A stretch of 64,000 nt of DNA, from positions 590,467-654,466 of the forward strand of contig NW_006768782.1 of NCBI RefSeq assembly GCF_000204055.1, read 5' to 3'. A program made the position numbers and the translations under genes. How positions within the stretch are numbered: the first letter of the stretch is position 1; the number at the start of each line of letters is the position of its first letter. The stretch comes from Melampsora larici-populina 98AG31 (Eukaryota > Basidiomycota > Pucciniomycetes > Pucciniales > Melampsoraceae). Positions 44,559 to 57,827 of this stretch are shown in pieces. The notes beneath the pieces are model-generated. The model was given only the letters and a program-made list of their open reading frames with translations. It was not told the DNA's origin and did no database searches.

Positions 44559-46047
44559 TGAGCTATGTTTTTTTACTTCGTAGTACTTAGTTTGATTTCC
44601 ACTGACAAATAAACCCTCTCCTCTCCTCCCCTTATGTTAGAATACCCCTAACCCTCTCCTCTCCTCCCCGTATGTTAGAATACTTTGTGATGTTATTTCT
44701 AAATGTTTCCTCTGCACAATTTGTGCCAAAATGTGTTGTGTGTGCTTCTGTATGAGGCCATCGAGCGCTCATTCTTATCTATTCTTCCTTTTGGTGATCT
44801 TCCAATATTGTTCCAGTCAAATTTTACTTTTGTTTTCTATATCACACAGCGCCCCCGCTGGAGTAGACTACCTTCAAATGATGTAAAGACTAACAATTAA
44901 TCACTATCATGTCTCCTCTGCTTTGCTTTCATAACCGAAAAAAGAACTCCATGCTGCTTGAATGAACACATTCAAGATAACTACTTATTTTTCACCTTAG
45001 GCCATTAAAATGCGTAATTAAACCCAAGTTTCATAATGATTGATGTGTTTTTTACTTAGCATTTATATGCAACTCACGAAACAGGTCAGGTGACTGCCTA
45101 CCTATCATGTCCTGTTTTTCAACACCATGGCATGAAAGTGCATCAAGATTCCATGAGGAACATTTATGTAGTTGTTACGCGTAAAAACATGAGCTCTTAT
45201 ACTGCATATGATAAGCCAAGAGCAAATGATTATGTATCGAGTATTTGGTATCTGCTCAATTAAAATTAATGTGTATGTGTGTATTTTACATTACATACAT
45301 AAACCTAACAGTCATCATGCAATGTTGTGCTTTCCCACTCCTACCAACCGCTTCAGATACCTCCTACCAGCTCCTACCCCATCAAGATATAAATACAAGA
45401 TTGCTTTCAAGTTAACCCATAGGTATAGTCATCAAAACCTCAAAATCCAAACTTATACTGCTTTCTTATCCTAGCCGAAGAAACATTTGTTCCAACGATT
45501 CGGGACCCTATTCTCACCAGGATTTTCGATCCATCCACAGGCCCTTCTTTATTATTTAGCCTATGAAAATAGTCCGCATCCCACTGCATCGGTGTGTCTC
45601 CGGTTGATTGTAAAATATACTTTTACGTAGTAAGTCTCACATTGATTTGTTAACTCTACTTCAAAATCACATCCGACTGACAAACGTTCTCCTTGCTAAT
45701 TTCGAAGAATCCGTTTTACATTCTTTCACTCATCCTCTTGAGCTCATCTATCCAATATCAAAGATTTATCACTAACGTGTTCTGATTTCCTTTTCATATC
45801 TTGCTCACGCCCATCAAACAAGTATTGGTTCCAACGATTTGCGACCCTATTATTCACCAGGATTTTCAATCCATCTGCTGGCCTTTCTTTGTTCTTTAGA
45901 CCATGAAAATAGTTCGGACAACACTGTATTCATGAGTCTCCTGTTCACTGTAACAATTTTTTTCAGTAAGTGCTATAATGATTTGTCCATCTTTCACCGG
46001 ATCAAATTCTTCTTACTAATTTTTCGTTTCTACTGCTTCAATTCACC
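44559..46047. other. Intergenic with several local duplications
   Basis: A 37-bp tandem duplication is near 44603-44683 (ACCCTCTCCTCTCCTCCCC). A block near 45270-45400 (TGTGTATGTGTGTATTTTAC, CTAACAGTCATCATGC, CAACCGCTTCAGA) recurs at 53419-53545. Two diverged copies of another block (TTCCAACGATT, ACCCTATT, CACCAGGATTTTC) are at about 45490-45620 and 45830-45960. No gene. Confidence 0.6.
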
Positions 46048-49000
46048 ATGCTTCCCAGAAGACGTGCCAAGGGGCCAGCAATACCAACTGAGGAATTTGG
46101 AAGGGAGGCCAACCTCCTGGATCGATTTCAAGGCGAAATCCCTTTCTCTATGGGTCAAGCAGATGACCAGTGTACGGGTTGCAATGCCTTCAGATGGAGG
46201 ATCGAACGTCGAGTTAAGGACGCCAAACATTTGCGTGCTTTGTACTTGAACTGTTGCCAGCATGGCGATGTGGACTTACCACTGCGATATTTTCCGGAAG
46301 ACGTTGGTGAACCAGTGCCAGGTTTCTTTCGTCAACTACTTGCGGGACGTGATCGGCGTAAGTGGATTCTGCAAATCATTCGATGCATTGGACAGTTGTT
46401 GATTCATTCTTCTTCAGGATGTGTTCAATTCCGAGAACAGATTCAGAAATATAACAATGCATTATCGTTTACTTCTCTCGGCGCCAATATCGATACCTCA
46501 GTAATAGGACAAATGGGTGTCTATGTCTTCAGAATATCCGGCCAACTTACTCATAGGATAGGCTCCTTGATGCCCCTGCCTGGCGACCGTCCAGGCTTTG
46601 CTCAATTATTTGTACATGGTGGCGGAGATGAACAAGAGGCTTCCCTCCGAGTTAACTGTAGCGGTTGCGATCTTGATCCCCATATCATGTTCCTTTTTCG
46701 AAAATTCATGGATGCTCACAATCCTTACACACATATATTCAGATCAGCAGCGGCCATATGTAATTCTGCACCTCAACCACCACGTACCCTTCGCATTAGG
46801 ACCGTCACAGCCCCTGGGATGGATCACCGACGCTACAACCGGCCAACCTGCAATGAAGTCGCTGCTATAATAGACGGAGACGGGCAGATTGGCCAGTATA
46901 AACGTGACATCATCATCAAGAAGCAGTCTGGAGAACTACAACGTATCTCTGAACTTCATACGGCTTATTTTGCATTACGGTATCCATTATTATTTTTGTA
47001 CGGATCACAAATGTGGCATGAATCTTATGTAAATCCAACACCCACAAGTGAGTTTAGATTTCATGATCAATTAGTTCTTATGTATAGAGTTGATGAAGTT
47101 TTTTCGAATGGCTTTCTTTTCTTAGACCCCGATGGACAAGTTTCGAATCTACAATGGTTTGCATATTTATTGTTTAAATGTCCCTCTTATTCTGTTATCT
47201 TGGCATCTGGCAGACTTTTTCAAGAATTTGCGGTAGATATGTACGTGTGTGTTGAACACTCACGACTACAGTATCTCCGGTACCACCAAAAAGAAATTCG
47301 TGCTGAGGTGTACAGCGGTGCAATCGAGGCTCTGGATAATGAAGTCAAGGACGAGGTTGTAGGCCAAAGAATTGTCCTACCTTCCAGTTTCATTGGCGGC
47401 CCTCGAAGCATGCAACAGTTGTACCAAGATGCGATGACTTTAGTTTCGGAATACGGGAATCCAAGCCTCTTCATCACAATGACGGCCAATCCTCAATGGC
47501 CCGAGATAATCGAAGCTTTAGAAGACGAACAAAAACCAAGCGATTGACCGGACCTTATTGCACAAGCATTTTATTATCGATTTCATGCTATGCTTCAAGA
47601 TGTCACCAAGTACGAGCGGTTTGGAAAGTGTCCTGCATACGTGTACACCATCAAGTTCCAGAAGCGTGGCTTACCTCATGTGCACTTGATCCTCTTCTTG
47701 GACCCTGATGCAAAGCCTGAAACTCCCGAGGAAGTGGACCGTCTCATCTCAGCACAGCTTCCGGACCCAATCTTCGATCCCCAATTATTTGACTTGGTAA
47801 CTCGCGACATGCTCCACGGGCCTTGCGAGGGTTACAAGTGCTGGACAGGATCTGAGTGCCGACTAGGATACCCACGACCATTGTGTGAGGTGACATCAAT
47901 CACCGAGGACTCTTACCCGACTTACAAGCGCCCAAACAATGGGCAATATTTTGAAAAAGGTGGTGTCCGATACAATAATGGAAGTGTAGTACCTCATAAT
48001 CGCTTTCTTCTCTTGAAATATCGGTGCCATATTAATGTAGAAGTAGCAGGTAGCATTAGAGCAATTAAATACCTATTTAAATACATTTTAAAGGGACATG
48101 ATCGCACTGCTGCAAACATAGAAGACGAGAACAAAAATGATGAGATTCTTGCATTTGTAAATGCACGCTATCTCAGTGCGCCAGAAGGTATGTTTTTTCT
48201 TTTTGCATACCTCCTCAAAGATTACGAGCTGACTTAATTTTGGAAGCTGTCTGGCGACTTTTGATGTTCGAGATCTCAGGAAGATTTCCTGCAATTCAAC
48301 GCCTAAGTTTACACTTACAAGACGGTCAAACGGTATACTTCATTGACAAGCACGGATTGCGCAGGGCTTTGGAGACAGGCCGTGCCGAAAGGACGACTCT
48401 AACCAAATTTTTCCGCTTATGTCAAGAAAACGTCAAACTACCTAAGTCCAAAGATTGCACAGTCCGTTCATTAAATTACCAAGAAGTTTCAAAGTATTTC
48501 CGCTGGCATGAAAAAGAGAGGAAGCTTACACCTCGCAAGAATAGTGTAATTTCAATTGGACGTGTCTATTTTGCAAATGTGAAGCGTGGTGAAGTGTATT
48601 ATTTACGGCTTCTTTTAACTCATATTCCGGGCCCAACTTCTTTTGCTTACCTTCGAACCGTCAACGGTGTAGTCTACAACACTTACCGTGAAGCTGCCGA
48701 CAAATTGGGACTATTGCTTGATGATCGGAATTACCACGAGTCTTTGACTGAAGCAGCAACGTGGAAAACAGGACGTCAACTACGACATATGTTAGCAATC
48801 ATCCTCTGTCATAGCTCACCAGCTAACCCAATCAGCTTATGGGACGAACATATTGACGATTTATCCGACAATTGCAAGTACCAAATCGAAAAGCTAAATC
48901 CTCTATCGAATCCGACTGAGCAACATATTCACAACTATGCACTTTACTTACTTGAAAAGTGTATCACAGCAATGGAGTCTACCTTGGAACAAGTCGGGCT

Positions 49001-50543
49001 CAGGCCAGTTAACCAAGCCCTAATCTTTGAACTACGGCTGCCAGATCAACTTAGGCCCGATCGCACCAATACTATAAATCCAGAAGAAAGTCAGCACAAA
49101 TGCACAGCTATGCTACGAGTCCTAACACATGAGCAAAGAACTGTGGTCAGCAGTGTTCGTGATGCTATTGAAGAAAACAGGCCATACCTAGCCTTTCTAG
49201 ATGGGCCTGGAGGAACAGGTAAAACTTTTGTTCTTAACTGCATCTTGCATTATTGTAATGCAAACCATGTTCCATTCCAAGCGGTTTCTGCCGCAGGTAT
49301 TGCATCTCTATTACTACTAAGGGGGAGGACTGCTCACAGCACATTCAAAATACCAATACCAGTATATGATGATTCGGTTTGTGCAGTTTCACTCAGGGAT
49401 TCTATTGGACAAGCTTTACATTCGACTCGCTTCGTTGTCTGGGATGAAGTGGCGATGCAGCATCGGCATGCCATTGAAGCAGTGGATCGAACTCTAAGGG
49501 ACCTCACCGGTATCAACACGCCTTTCGGGGGCAAAATCATTCTCTTTGCAGGCGATTTCCGTCAGACATTGCCAATAGTTCGGCGCTCAAATTTCATGGA
49601 GCAGGCTAAAGCTACCCTCAAAGCTTCTTATCTATGGGACAAGATAGAAAAGTTTTCGCTCACTGTCAACATTCGTCTAGGAGGTGCTACAGCTCGACCC
49701 GACCCAACCAATCTCAACTTTGCAAAATGGCTACTCGACTTAGGATCAGGCAACTTGCAAGAAGAGTATACAGCCTCGGTCCCATTGAAATACTGTAACG
49801 TTACGGTTACGCGGAATCCGTCAGCATTTGATCAAGAAATGTTAGATACTGAGTATGGCGGTGTTGATCATCTAATAAGATGTGGTGATTGGAACGAACT
49901 CACCGAATTATACTCTAATTGATGCTTAATTACACCTTTAAATGCTACTGTCGACGCGTTGAACACTGAAGTAATGCAATCACTTCCAGGCAGATGTGTG
50001 AATTCGGTCTCGATTGATAAAATGGACGAGCTTTTTTTTGACCCAGTTACTGTTGATGTCCTCAATACCTTCAACTTTCCGGGTTTTCCGGCGCACAGAC
50101 TTGACCTCAAGGTTGGAGCTTCTGTCATGTTGTTGCGGAATTTAAATTTAGCAGATGGACTTTGCAACGGGACTCGGCTCTTGATCACCGACTGCAAGAA
50201 AAGCGCTCTTCAATGCCGCATCTTGACCGGGGAACTAAAAGGAACATCTGTTAGTCTTCCCAAGATTAGGCTCTATCATGAAGGGAACGAGAGCTGTCCA
50301 ATTCCCTTTTCTCGTTACCAATTCCCTATCACTCCAGCTTTCTGCATGACAATTAATAAAAGTCAAGGGCAGAGTTTGAATAGAGTGTTGGTTTTACTCC
50401 CACGTCCCGTTTTCTCTCATGGCCAACTATATGTAGCTCTCTCGCGTTGCACAATGGCCTCAAATGTGCACGTCTGCATTACTTCTCAATCTAATAACAT
50501 AGAAACAAACAACATAGTGTTTCACCCGGTCCTCCAATTTTAA
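46048..50543 (+). pseudogene. Helitron Rep-helicase (RepHel) with two TGA stops
   Basis: Two exons, 46048-48187 and 48247-50543 (59-nt GT-AG intron), give 1479 codons with in-frame TGA at 47545-47547 and 49920-49922. The N-terminal Helitron-like domain (residues about 300-500) ends in PSLFITMTANPQWPE. The Rep nuclease has the HUH site LPHVHLILFL and a tyrosine motif KYLFKYILKG. The SF1B PIF1-like helicase has GGPGGTGKT-type Walker A (DGPGGTGKT), WDEVAM, GDFRQTLP and the C-terminal INKSQGQSL and VALSRC motifs. Rolling-circle transposition is the family role. Both stops fall at positions where the family usually has Arg (SDRPDL; RCILTP), so CGA decay is likely. Confidence 0.93.
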
Positions 50544-51489
50544 TGCTCATCTTTCCTTGCCATCATTGGTGAGTTTTCTCACTACATGATTATTCATTTT
50601 GGTTCAATCAACGCGGGATTCTTTGATGCTCAACATGTTGATCCGGCTTCATTGTTTCTGTTTTGATCATTTGCTTGACTTATCTTATTTTTTCAACGTC
50701 TTTTTCAAGTGTATCCAACATATGCAGATACTCTTTTCAAAAAGTTGAAAATCAACAACACCTTACTTCTTTCTCACAATTAATCTTTACTGTTTTCTTG
50801 CTCTCTCATTCTTGATTGTGTATTTGCTTTGTTTGGTGGTATGAATGTTTTTTTTGGAGTTCACCTTAATACTCGGCTCAGTTTGCCAATAAATTTCATC
50901 AGATTAGTAGTTTTTTTGGTGTTCTCCTTCATAATCGGTCAGTTCCCCAATGAATCTCATTGCAATAGTGACTTTTACCAATAAAGCTAAGAAGCCTACA
51001 TTGTTTGAGGTATTCAATCGCTTCTTAAAGTCGACCCACTCTCTAATATGATTAATCCAATTCACACAATAGCCGGCCAGATTACCTTTTTTGAACAAAG
51101 AAGATCCTCTTTCTCAGATCTTACGTGGGACTTTTTGGAACTTCGCGATCTTTTTTACAAGTTCTCGGGACTCTGAATCATTTAATGTGTAAGCTGCTCG
51201 CCGAAGGGGATTGTTAATCCCTTGCATCCTAACGCTTTCACAAAATCATAAATAAATAAAATCTCTTTCATACATATGTTAGTATAATCAACACGTCTTT
51301 CAAATCCCTGCCTAACTATTTGTCAAGTCACTTGCGCAAGCAAACCAATTTTTTGAAGCGCTTTTTCAAGTAAGTAACTGATCCCGCCTGTTCTCTCTAT
51401 TCTCACTAAAGTAGTCCAACAAAATGAAACCACGATTTACTAACCTACTAAATTGTTTTAGGAATCTTCATCACTCCAAACGATCAGTC
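50544..51489. other. Intergenic, nothing recognised
   Basis: AT-rich sequence with many T runs between the helicase and the first F-box-like gene. An upstream in-frame ATG at 51424 would add 22 residues to that gene. Confidence 0.4.
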
Positions 51490-52825
51490 ATGCTCTCATT
51501 ACCATCCCTACCAATTGAAATTATAGAAAGAATCATCATGCATTTCTACAATGACATTCCTCGTGTGCCAATCGTGCAATCCAACAGCGCTGATTCACAA
51601 TTCCCAGATCATACATCAATAAGGAACTTATTAAATTTACGATTTGTTTCAAGGTCCTGGGCATATGCAATTCCAAGATTTGTTTATGGCCGTTTAACTT
51701 TGAAATGTCCCTGGGTCACCGGCTTTGTAATCAAAATGTGGACAAACTGTGTTGTTTTATCTGACATCTCCTATCTTTGCGAGCTTTGTCTTAATCAACT
51801 GATGTTCTTCCCGGCAGCAAGACTTGAAGCTTTGAATGCACACTATGGATGTACACGATATGCACGTCTGGATTTCGAGTATCAACACAAGGAAACAGGA
51901 TCCATTTTTATGGAGGATGCAGCAGACATAATCTTACTATGCGGATCTAAATTACAAGATTTAAAATTGAAATTCACTTATTCCGTTGGTTTTTCGGAAG
52001 ACATGATAATCGCAAATAGTCACATCAAAAGTCTAAAGAAATTGATTATTGAAGGAACTCAAAACCACAATGTGATGAACGATGCAGAATCATTAAGTGC
52101 TGTATTGAGTAGTGTAACATCATTAGAATCCTTATCTTTGAACTTTGCAACCTTAAACACTATGAATTTGGACCCTGGGTCGTTACCCAATTTGTTTCAT
52201 TTTTTGATATCAATTCACCCAAGGAACTTCGATGCAGTCATCAAATTTGTTCGAACCGAAGCAAAAAACATTAAATTACTGGACTATATGCCTACATATG
52301 CACGCGACGAGTCCTTTACGGTGTTTATAAACCTGAGTCAATCCGTAGAGAGTATTTTCATTAGCAGAATCCCAGACAACATCATTAGAGAACAGTACTC
52401 AGTTCGATTTCCCAAATTGCGAATTGTCCGGTGTAGGTACATTGATCCTTCATACCGTATACCAACATGGTTGCAGTGGCCAATCTTTCAGACAGTCGAA
52501 GTTTTAATTTTTAATTACCGGGATGAGACGGGTTACTGGCGAGAAGTATTACTTCATTTGGGAAGTACGAAGTTAATCACGCCGCCCGGTCTCAAGCATT
52601 TCATTTTTATCACCGGAGATGTCAGAATCCAAGCAGAGATAGGCTTGGTAAATGGATTTAAGCGTCAAGGTATCAGTTGCCACTATAGGGCGCAGTTGAC
52701 ACACACCGAGATATTGGTACGTGAGGTCCCAGTTTCATAACTGACATGAAAGACAACTAATTTACCTAACATCTATGCCACAGGAAATGCTTAATGACTT
52801 AAAAAATAACAGGAACATATCATGA
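51490..52825 (+). CDS. F-box-like protein with LRR-type C-terminus, paralogue 1
   Basis: Exon 1 51490-52716 and exon 2 52784-52825 (intron 67 nt, GTACGT donor) encode 422 residues. The start at 51490 is preferred because the F-box-like motif LPSLPIEIIERIIMHFYND then begins close to the N-terminus, as in paralogue 2; an upstream ATG is at 51424. The motif continues with LLNLRFVSRSWAYAIPRFVYGRL. The remainder has leucine-rich periodicity (LQDLKLKF, LKKLIIEG, LESLSLNF) as in F-box proteins that select targets for SCF ubiquitin ligases. No stop or frameshift. Located in the Helitron-type insertion, so it may be captured host sequence. Confidence 0.75.
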
Positions 52826-54173
52826 GGAAGATGAACTCGACTCTTGCAATTTCCAAAACCACTATACATTGTGGAATCTTCTACCTCCGTGGGTTTCTGT
52901 CCCAACACCAATCCAAGAGAAAATGTAAATAGAATGATTATTGAATCTTATCAATACCAACTGAATAAGACAAACAAAGATAAAGTGAAATCCCACAATA
53001 AGTATATTACAAAATTGACTCCAATTGATCATAATCAGATAACACGACTGACCTGTTGAAGTGATGAATAAATTTTTATTATTTTGAAGACCAGAACCGA
53101 ATTGTGAGCAAAACTCCAATCCAAACCTTAGCATCATCAGTACGCAATTAGTCAATTTCAAATGTATTGAAACCAAATTGCATCATTTTTTTATGGCCTC
53201 TTCTCTTTTCCTCATCTCCTGTTAACAAACCGGCAGGGGACGTTGAAACTGTTTTTTTTTATTTTTCGTTGTTTTCTACTATTGCACCCTTCTCTAAAAT
53301 CCTTGGTTGTGTGTGATATTGCAACTTCACATTTATGACAAGAACAGATTGGATTTATTGAGCATGATTTCCATAATCAATATATAACCGATTTGGTCTT
53401 TGACTTATTACAATTGGTGTGTATGTGTGTATTTTACATACACATGGTCACATGATGACTGTTAACCTAACAGTCATCATGCGATGTTGTGCTTCTCTAC
53501 TCGCACCAACCGCTTCAGACACTACCCCATCAAGATTCAAGATAGCTTTTAGCACACACTTGCCTCATCTCACACACATCTCAAATCAAACGAATTCCAT
53601 CGACATTTCCAGCTGATTGGTTTGTCAGGTGTCGGCCTCTGTGCTACAAACTGGCATACCATACGGCGGTCTGTAGTTTGATCGATCTTTGATCACCAAT
53701 CGAGTACCTGGCAGCTTCAAGGTAACTTTGTTAGTCAGGAGGAATCGGTAAGTTTTTCGTCTCATTTGCCTTTTGTATCATTCTTAACTCAAAACCCCAT
53801 ATGCGACGCTGATGCTCAACCCATTGTTACTCATCGATTTCAGACTCATTGATCTGGAAACGCGATATTGTAAGACCCTTCCAACAACACAGGGTATCTA
53901 TTGATAAGAATCAAGGTAGTGGACTTATCTCAATTCTGTCCCGCCGGTTTTCAAACAGCTGATGTTCTGCTAATGTTACTCTTATCATTCCCACATGACA
54001 GGTTTGAATCTTCTCGACGTTATTTTCTTCATCTTCGATACCCACACCGTTACTATCATCACCTTTGATTGCTAGCTGTGGCTTGAGCAATAGTGGTAAG
54101 AAGATTGTCCAATTGTGACTCAATTTATCAGATTTCTCTCATGTCCGTGTGTCATCTTCATTTCGGTAACTAC
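52826..54173. other. Intergenic with a duplicated promoter-like block
   Basis: The block at 53419-53545 repeats the one at about 45270-45400. A short plus frame here (53419-53616) belongs to that repeat. No gene is supported. Confidence 0.5.
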
Positions 54174-55849
54174 TTTCTAGCCTGCTGCCAACACCACCGG
54201 TGCTCCGCCTGGGATAACGTGAGCGCGGCGGTAGCGGAGCGCGCGCTCCGCCCGCGCTAGCCCTTTTCAGATATAGCGGGTTTCACGCACTGCTATAGCT
54301 ATGGTGAAACCCAAATAAGTATAGCGGTTTGGATATCCGCTCTGTATAGCGATCTCCCGCTGTGCTATGAGCCGCCACAGCGGCTGCGAGCGCTTAGCGA
54401 CAGAGCACAGCAGAGCGCCCTATAGCGCCTCATATGTAGCTACCAGCAACCTTCATTTCAATTGACAGTGAAGCCTTGTAAAGGGGAAACTTGATACGCA
54501 CGCAGGGATGATCACACTGAAGCGAGCCCAAGAGACAGTAATGTTCCGGTTGGCCTTCAGACATACGGACTTGATCTCAGAACCGATGTGCTTGCCTTCT
54601 CTATCACAATCTGTCTATATCATCGATCGATCGGATCCTTGAGCTTCGGCCTGCAGATTATGTTCAATACCTTTATTCTCTTGAATTCAAGATGGTCAGT
54701 ACTGATCATGAGGACCACAGAAGGCGCGTGATCCATTTCACGCACAGGGGTGACAAAACGCTCGATTGGCATGTCGAACGAGGCAAACGGGTCACAATTT
54801 GACCATTTTTTGTGATGTGCATCGAAGTCAGACTGAGTTAAATGGCCCAAGAGCGAAGTGGCGGCAAAGCTGATTTGCTGAGTCAAAGGAAGAAGTCAAT
54901 AAGTGAAGTCAAAGTTTTTGACATATCTATTTGGTGATTGTCGCTTTTGATGACCCACGCAAAAGAAGAATGTGTTGCAGTTTCTCAAATGTCAGTTCAA
55001 GTGCTTCCCTTGGGCATCTTCCTGACAAGTTCGGACGGGTGAGGTGTTGACCAGATTGTTCTCACGATTTGAAATCGATTATCTCTGTGATTGCTTGAGC
55101 TATCGAGGGTTTCTCCGCCACACACAATACCTGAGCAAAAGTTTGAAAGGTGTGGTTCCAAATATCGGATGCGATGATCTTGGAGCAAATATACGAGAAC
55201 CGAACCTTGCGCTGCTCATTTTTAGCCCGGTCTTCAAGTTCTGGTGTGCGACCTTCTGAATCTAGAGCTTCTAGCAATATTGCACTGAACTTATCACCCA
55301 CAGCACGGTTCCAAAAGGAATGGAATATAGCACCAGGCATGTAACTCAAATCCAAGGGAGAAGAGGGCTGGAAGGTGAGATTGCTGATTGCTGATCGGCT
55401 TTCTTCTTCAAGTCTGTCTGCGTCTTCATCGTCAAAGATGAGACCGGATATGTGGTTAAAATACACTCATATGTTTTATAAAACAATTCTTTTTACTATC
55501 TTTCAAATTTGCACCCAATTTGGTCTCAACATACACAAGACAATGTTTGTATTCTTCTCTGCGATTAGATTATTGATACATCTGTTAGCTTGTATAATCA
55601 AAACTGGGTAAAAAAACCCTTGGACCGCGCTATCAGGCGATATTCAGTGTGAGATTTGTCTATAGCGGAGCGAAGCGGAGCGGAAGAGCCGCCCCGCTCG
55701 GAATGGCCATAGCGACCATAAAATTATAGCGTAGTGATTGCGCTTTTATATTAGCGCTAAATTGCTCCGCTCGTAAAAACTGTGGTTATAGCGGAGCGGA
55801 GCGGGGCGGTGGTGGTGTTGCTGCTGCATAGGCTAGAAATATCGCTTGA
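54174..55849. mobile_element. 1.7-kb TIR element carrying host gene fragments
   Basis: The ends are inverted: TTTCTAGCCTGCTGCC at the left and the complement of TTTCTAGCCTATGCAGC at the right, followed on both sides by CAACACCACC. Subterminal regions (54230-54430 and 55640-55810) are full of TATAGCGG and GGAGCGG motifs and unusually GC-rich. I find no target duplication and no transposase. Inside on the minus strand are TOP3-like exons and one more unidentified fragment. Confidence 0.7.
54740..55136 (-). pseudogene. TOP3: DNA topoisomerase III fragments (captured)
   Basis: Two exon-like pieces on the minus strand. The first (about 55136-55065) starts after a CAG acceptor and encodes VLCVAEKPSIAQAITEI, the N-terminal Toprim opening of eukaryotic topoisomerase III. 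The second (about 54880-54740) encodes LLGHLTQSDFDAHHKKW and CDPFASFDMPIERFV, the next conserved part of the same domain. The acidic DxD motif and the catalytic tyrosine domain are absent. A further minus-strand frame upstream (55466-55137, FHSFWNRAVGDKF) joins the first piece in frame but I do not recognise it. Position inside the TIR element suggests transduplication. Confidence 0.75.
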
Positions 55850-56498
55850 GGTGTGTTACAAAATTTGTCAGGGTAAACTTTCTTTGCATCTATCTGTCTG
55901 ATTGCGTAATGAATAACTCCGTGGTCTTACTTTATGCTGATCCCATTTCGTATTGGCTCTTGGTTTCCCTAATATCAAACAGAGTTAGATATATCTACTT
56001 TGTTTGTCAAGGTAGTGCGATTTTGTATCAGATCTTAGTCTGTCGAATATCAAAGTTAGATATATCGATTTTTTGTCAAGGTATTGTAGGTAGCTTTTGT
56101 TAATTCCACTTTTTGATTCCAGTAATGATGCTGATTCATTCTATTCTCCAACTGATTCCATTAGGTGTTTGTGAGAGCGTAGATTCACTACTATTTCTGA
56201 TTGCAGAACAATTTGTCCTGACTCCATGATTTTCTTCTTACGTCTTCCAACATGACAAGTTCAGATACCGACATCAAAGCCAGTTTTTGGTCTATTGGCG
56301 ACTACCTGAGCTGATTACGCTATATTCCGAAAGGTGTAATTGAACAAAGGTTTAGTCGAGTTTTCTTTCTATCATTGCTTCGATTCTTTGAAATAAAATT
56401 GACTTCTAATCAATTTCTTACTCAAACTTCAATCTTATCTCACCAAATTCGACTATTGCACAATCAGTATTCAGAGTTTTTTCATCTACAGTATACCA
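55850..56498. other. Intergenic, nothing recognised
   Basis: Sequence between the TIR element and the second F-box-like gene. A short tandem similarity is present (TATCAAA...GTTAGATATATC near 55972 and 56045). No gene. Confidence 0.4.
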
Positions 56499-57827
56499 AT
56501 GACGACACCAACAGAAAATCAATCGCAACTTCCCCTTGAAGTAATTCAGTCGATTTTACATCACTTTATCGACGATTGTAAAACAACGACATCGGATTAT
56601 ATGAACAGCGCAGATCCTCCGTTTTTGGAGCATGCTGCTTTAATACAGCTCCTACAATTACGATTAATTAATAGATTATGGTCAAACGCAGTTATACCTT
56701 TTGCCTACCGGTCCCTCAAGTTAACATCAGCCTTAATGATTAGCAATTTGGTGGGAACTTGGAAAACAACACTGGTGTTTGCAAACAATGCTCACTTGCG
56801 AGGATTGTGCTTTAACAAGATGGCATATGTAAAAACAAGTATGAGCGGTGATTCAAATCAGGCAATTCAAGGGTCGAAGAACTCCAAACTTGATCTCCAG
56901 GATTTCAACGTGTCATCAACCTCGATGTCAGATGTTGCGGAACTCATCAGTCTCTGCAGCACGACTTTATCTGAAGTCAAATTGGTATTCGACGGCCCGG
57001 TTGGTTTCACATCAAGATTTATTGATAGTATAAAACAAGTTGACAATTTAACAGCATTGATAATAACCGGCACTCCCAAATCTGACGACAGCGATTCCGA
57101 TTCGTTAAACAACCTCCTTAATGCCATTACCCCTTTGAAATCCTTATCACTTATGTTTCCTTCAATACCGTCTTTACGTTTAAAGACAACCGCGTTGCCA
57201 CACCTCAAGCATTTGTGTTTTTTGTATTATAGCAGTAACGTTGAAGTCATACGTGATTTTTGTCAAGATCAAAAGGAGAAAGTTAGATTTGTAGAATGTG
57301 CCCCGCCACCTGATTATGTTGACCCAAGTGCAGTGATTCTAGGTCTGCAGGAGTCGCTTGAAATACTATTTATGGATTCAATACCAGACGGGCTTCCACG
57401 TAGCGTCTACAGCACCATATTCCCTCGCCTCAAGATTATGCGATGCTTTGATTGCAGCTCCATGCGGCCCGACCTCAGGTGGCTAACTCTTCCCGTCGTT
57501 CAAAACCTGGAGGTCTTTATCACGAATTATTGGTTGTCAGAGAAATATTGGATCAGTCAGTTAAGAAGCTTAAACAGTAATCAGTTTGTTAAACCGGTGA
57601 ATTGGAAATTGTTGATTTTAATAACTTACAAGGGTGATGAGATAAATCTCGGGTTGGTTAGATTGTTCAAAAGATTTGGAATACGTTGTGAATTCAAAGG
57701 TGAACTGAGCTATGAAGATATATTAGTAAGTAAATATTTCTTTGAGATCGAAGTGTTAGACTACATCTGACAATTCTTGATTTGCCTTTCACAGATGTTG
57801 CAAAGCAGAAAAAATGTTATTGTATAA
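56499..57827 (+). CDS. F-box-like protein with LRR-type C-terminus, paralogue 2
   Basis: Exon 1 56499-57725 and exon 2 57795-57827 (intron 69 nt, GTAAGT donor) encode 419 residues. The F-box-like stretch is LPLEVIQSILHHFIDD ... LLQLRLINRLWSNAVIPFAYRSL. Leucine-rich repeats follow (LSEVKLVF, LTALIITG, LKSLSLMF, LEILFMDSIPD). It aligns end to end with paralogue 1, including the position of the last intron just after an EIL/DIL motif, so both descend from one spliced gene and not from retroposition. Intact frame. Substrate unknown. Confidence 0.75.

Noticed and set aside
45839..46249. 136-residue frame overlapping the start of the Helitron gene
   Set aside because: It overlaps the RepHel coding sequence in another frame and crosses a duplicated non-coding block.
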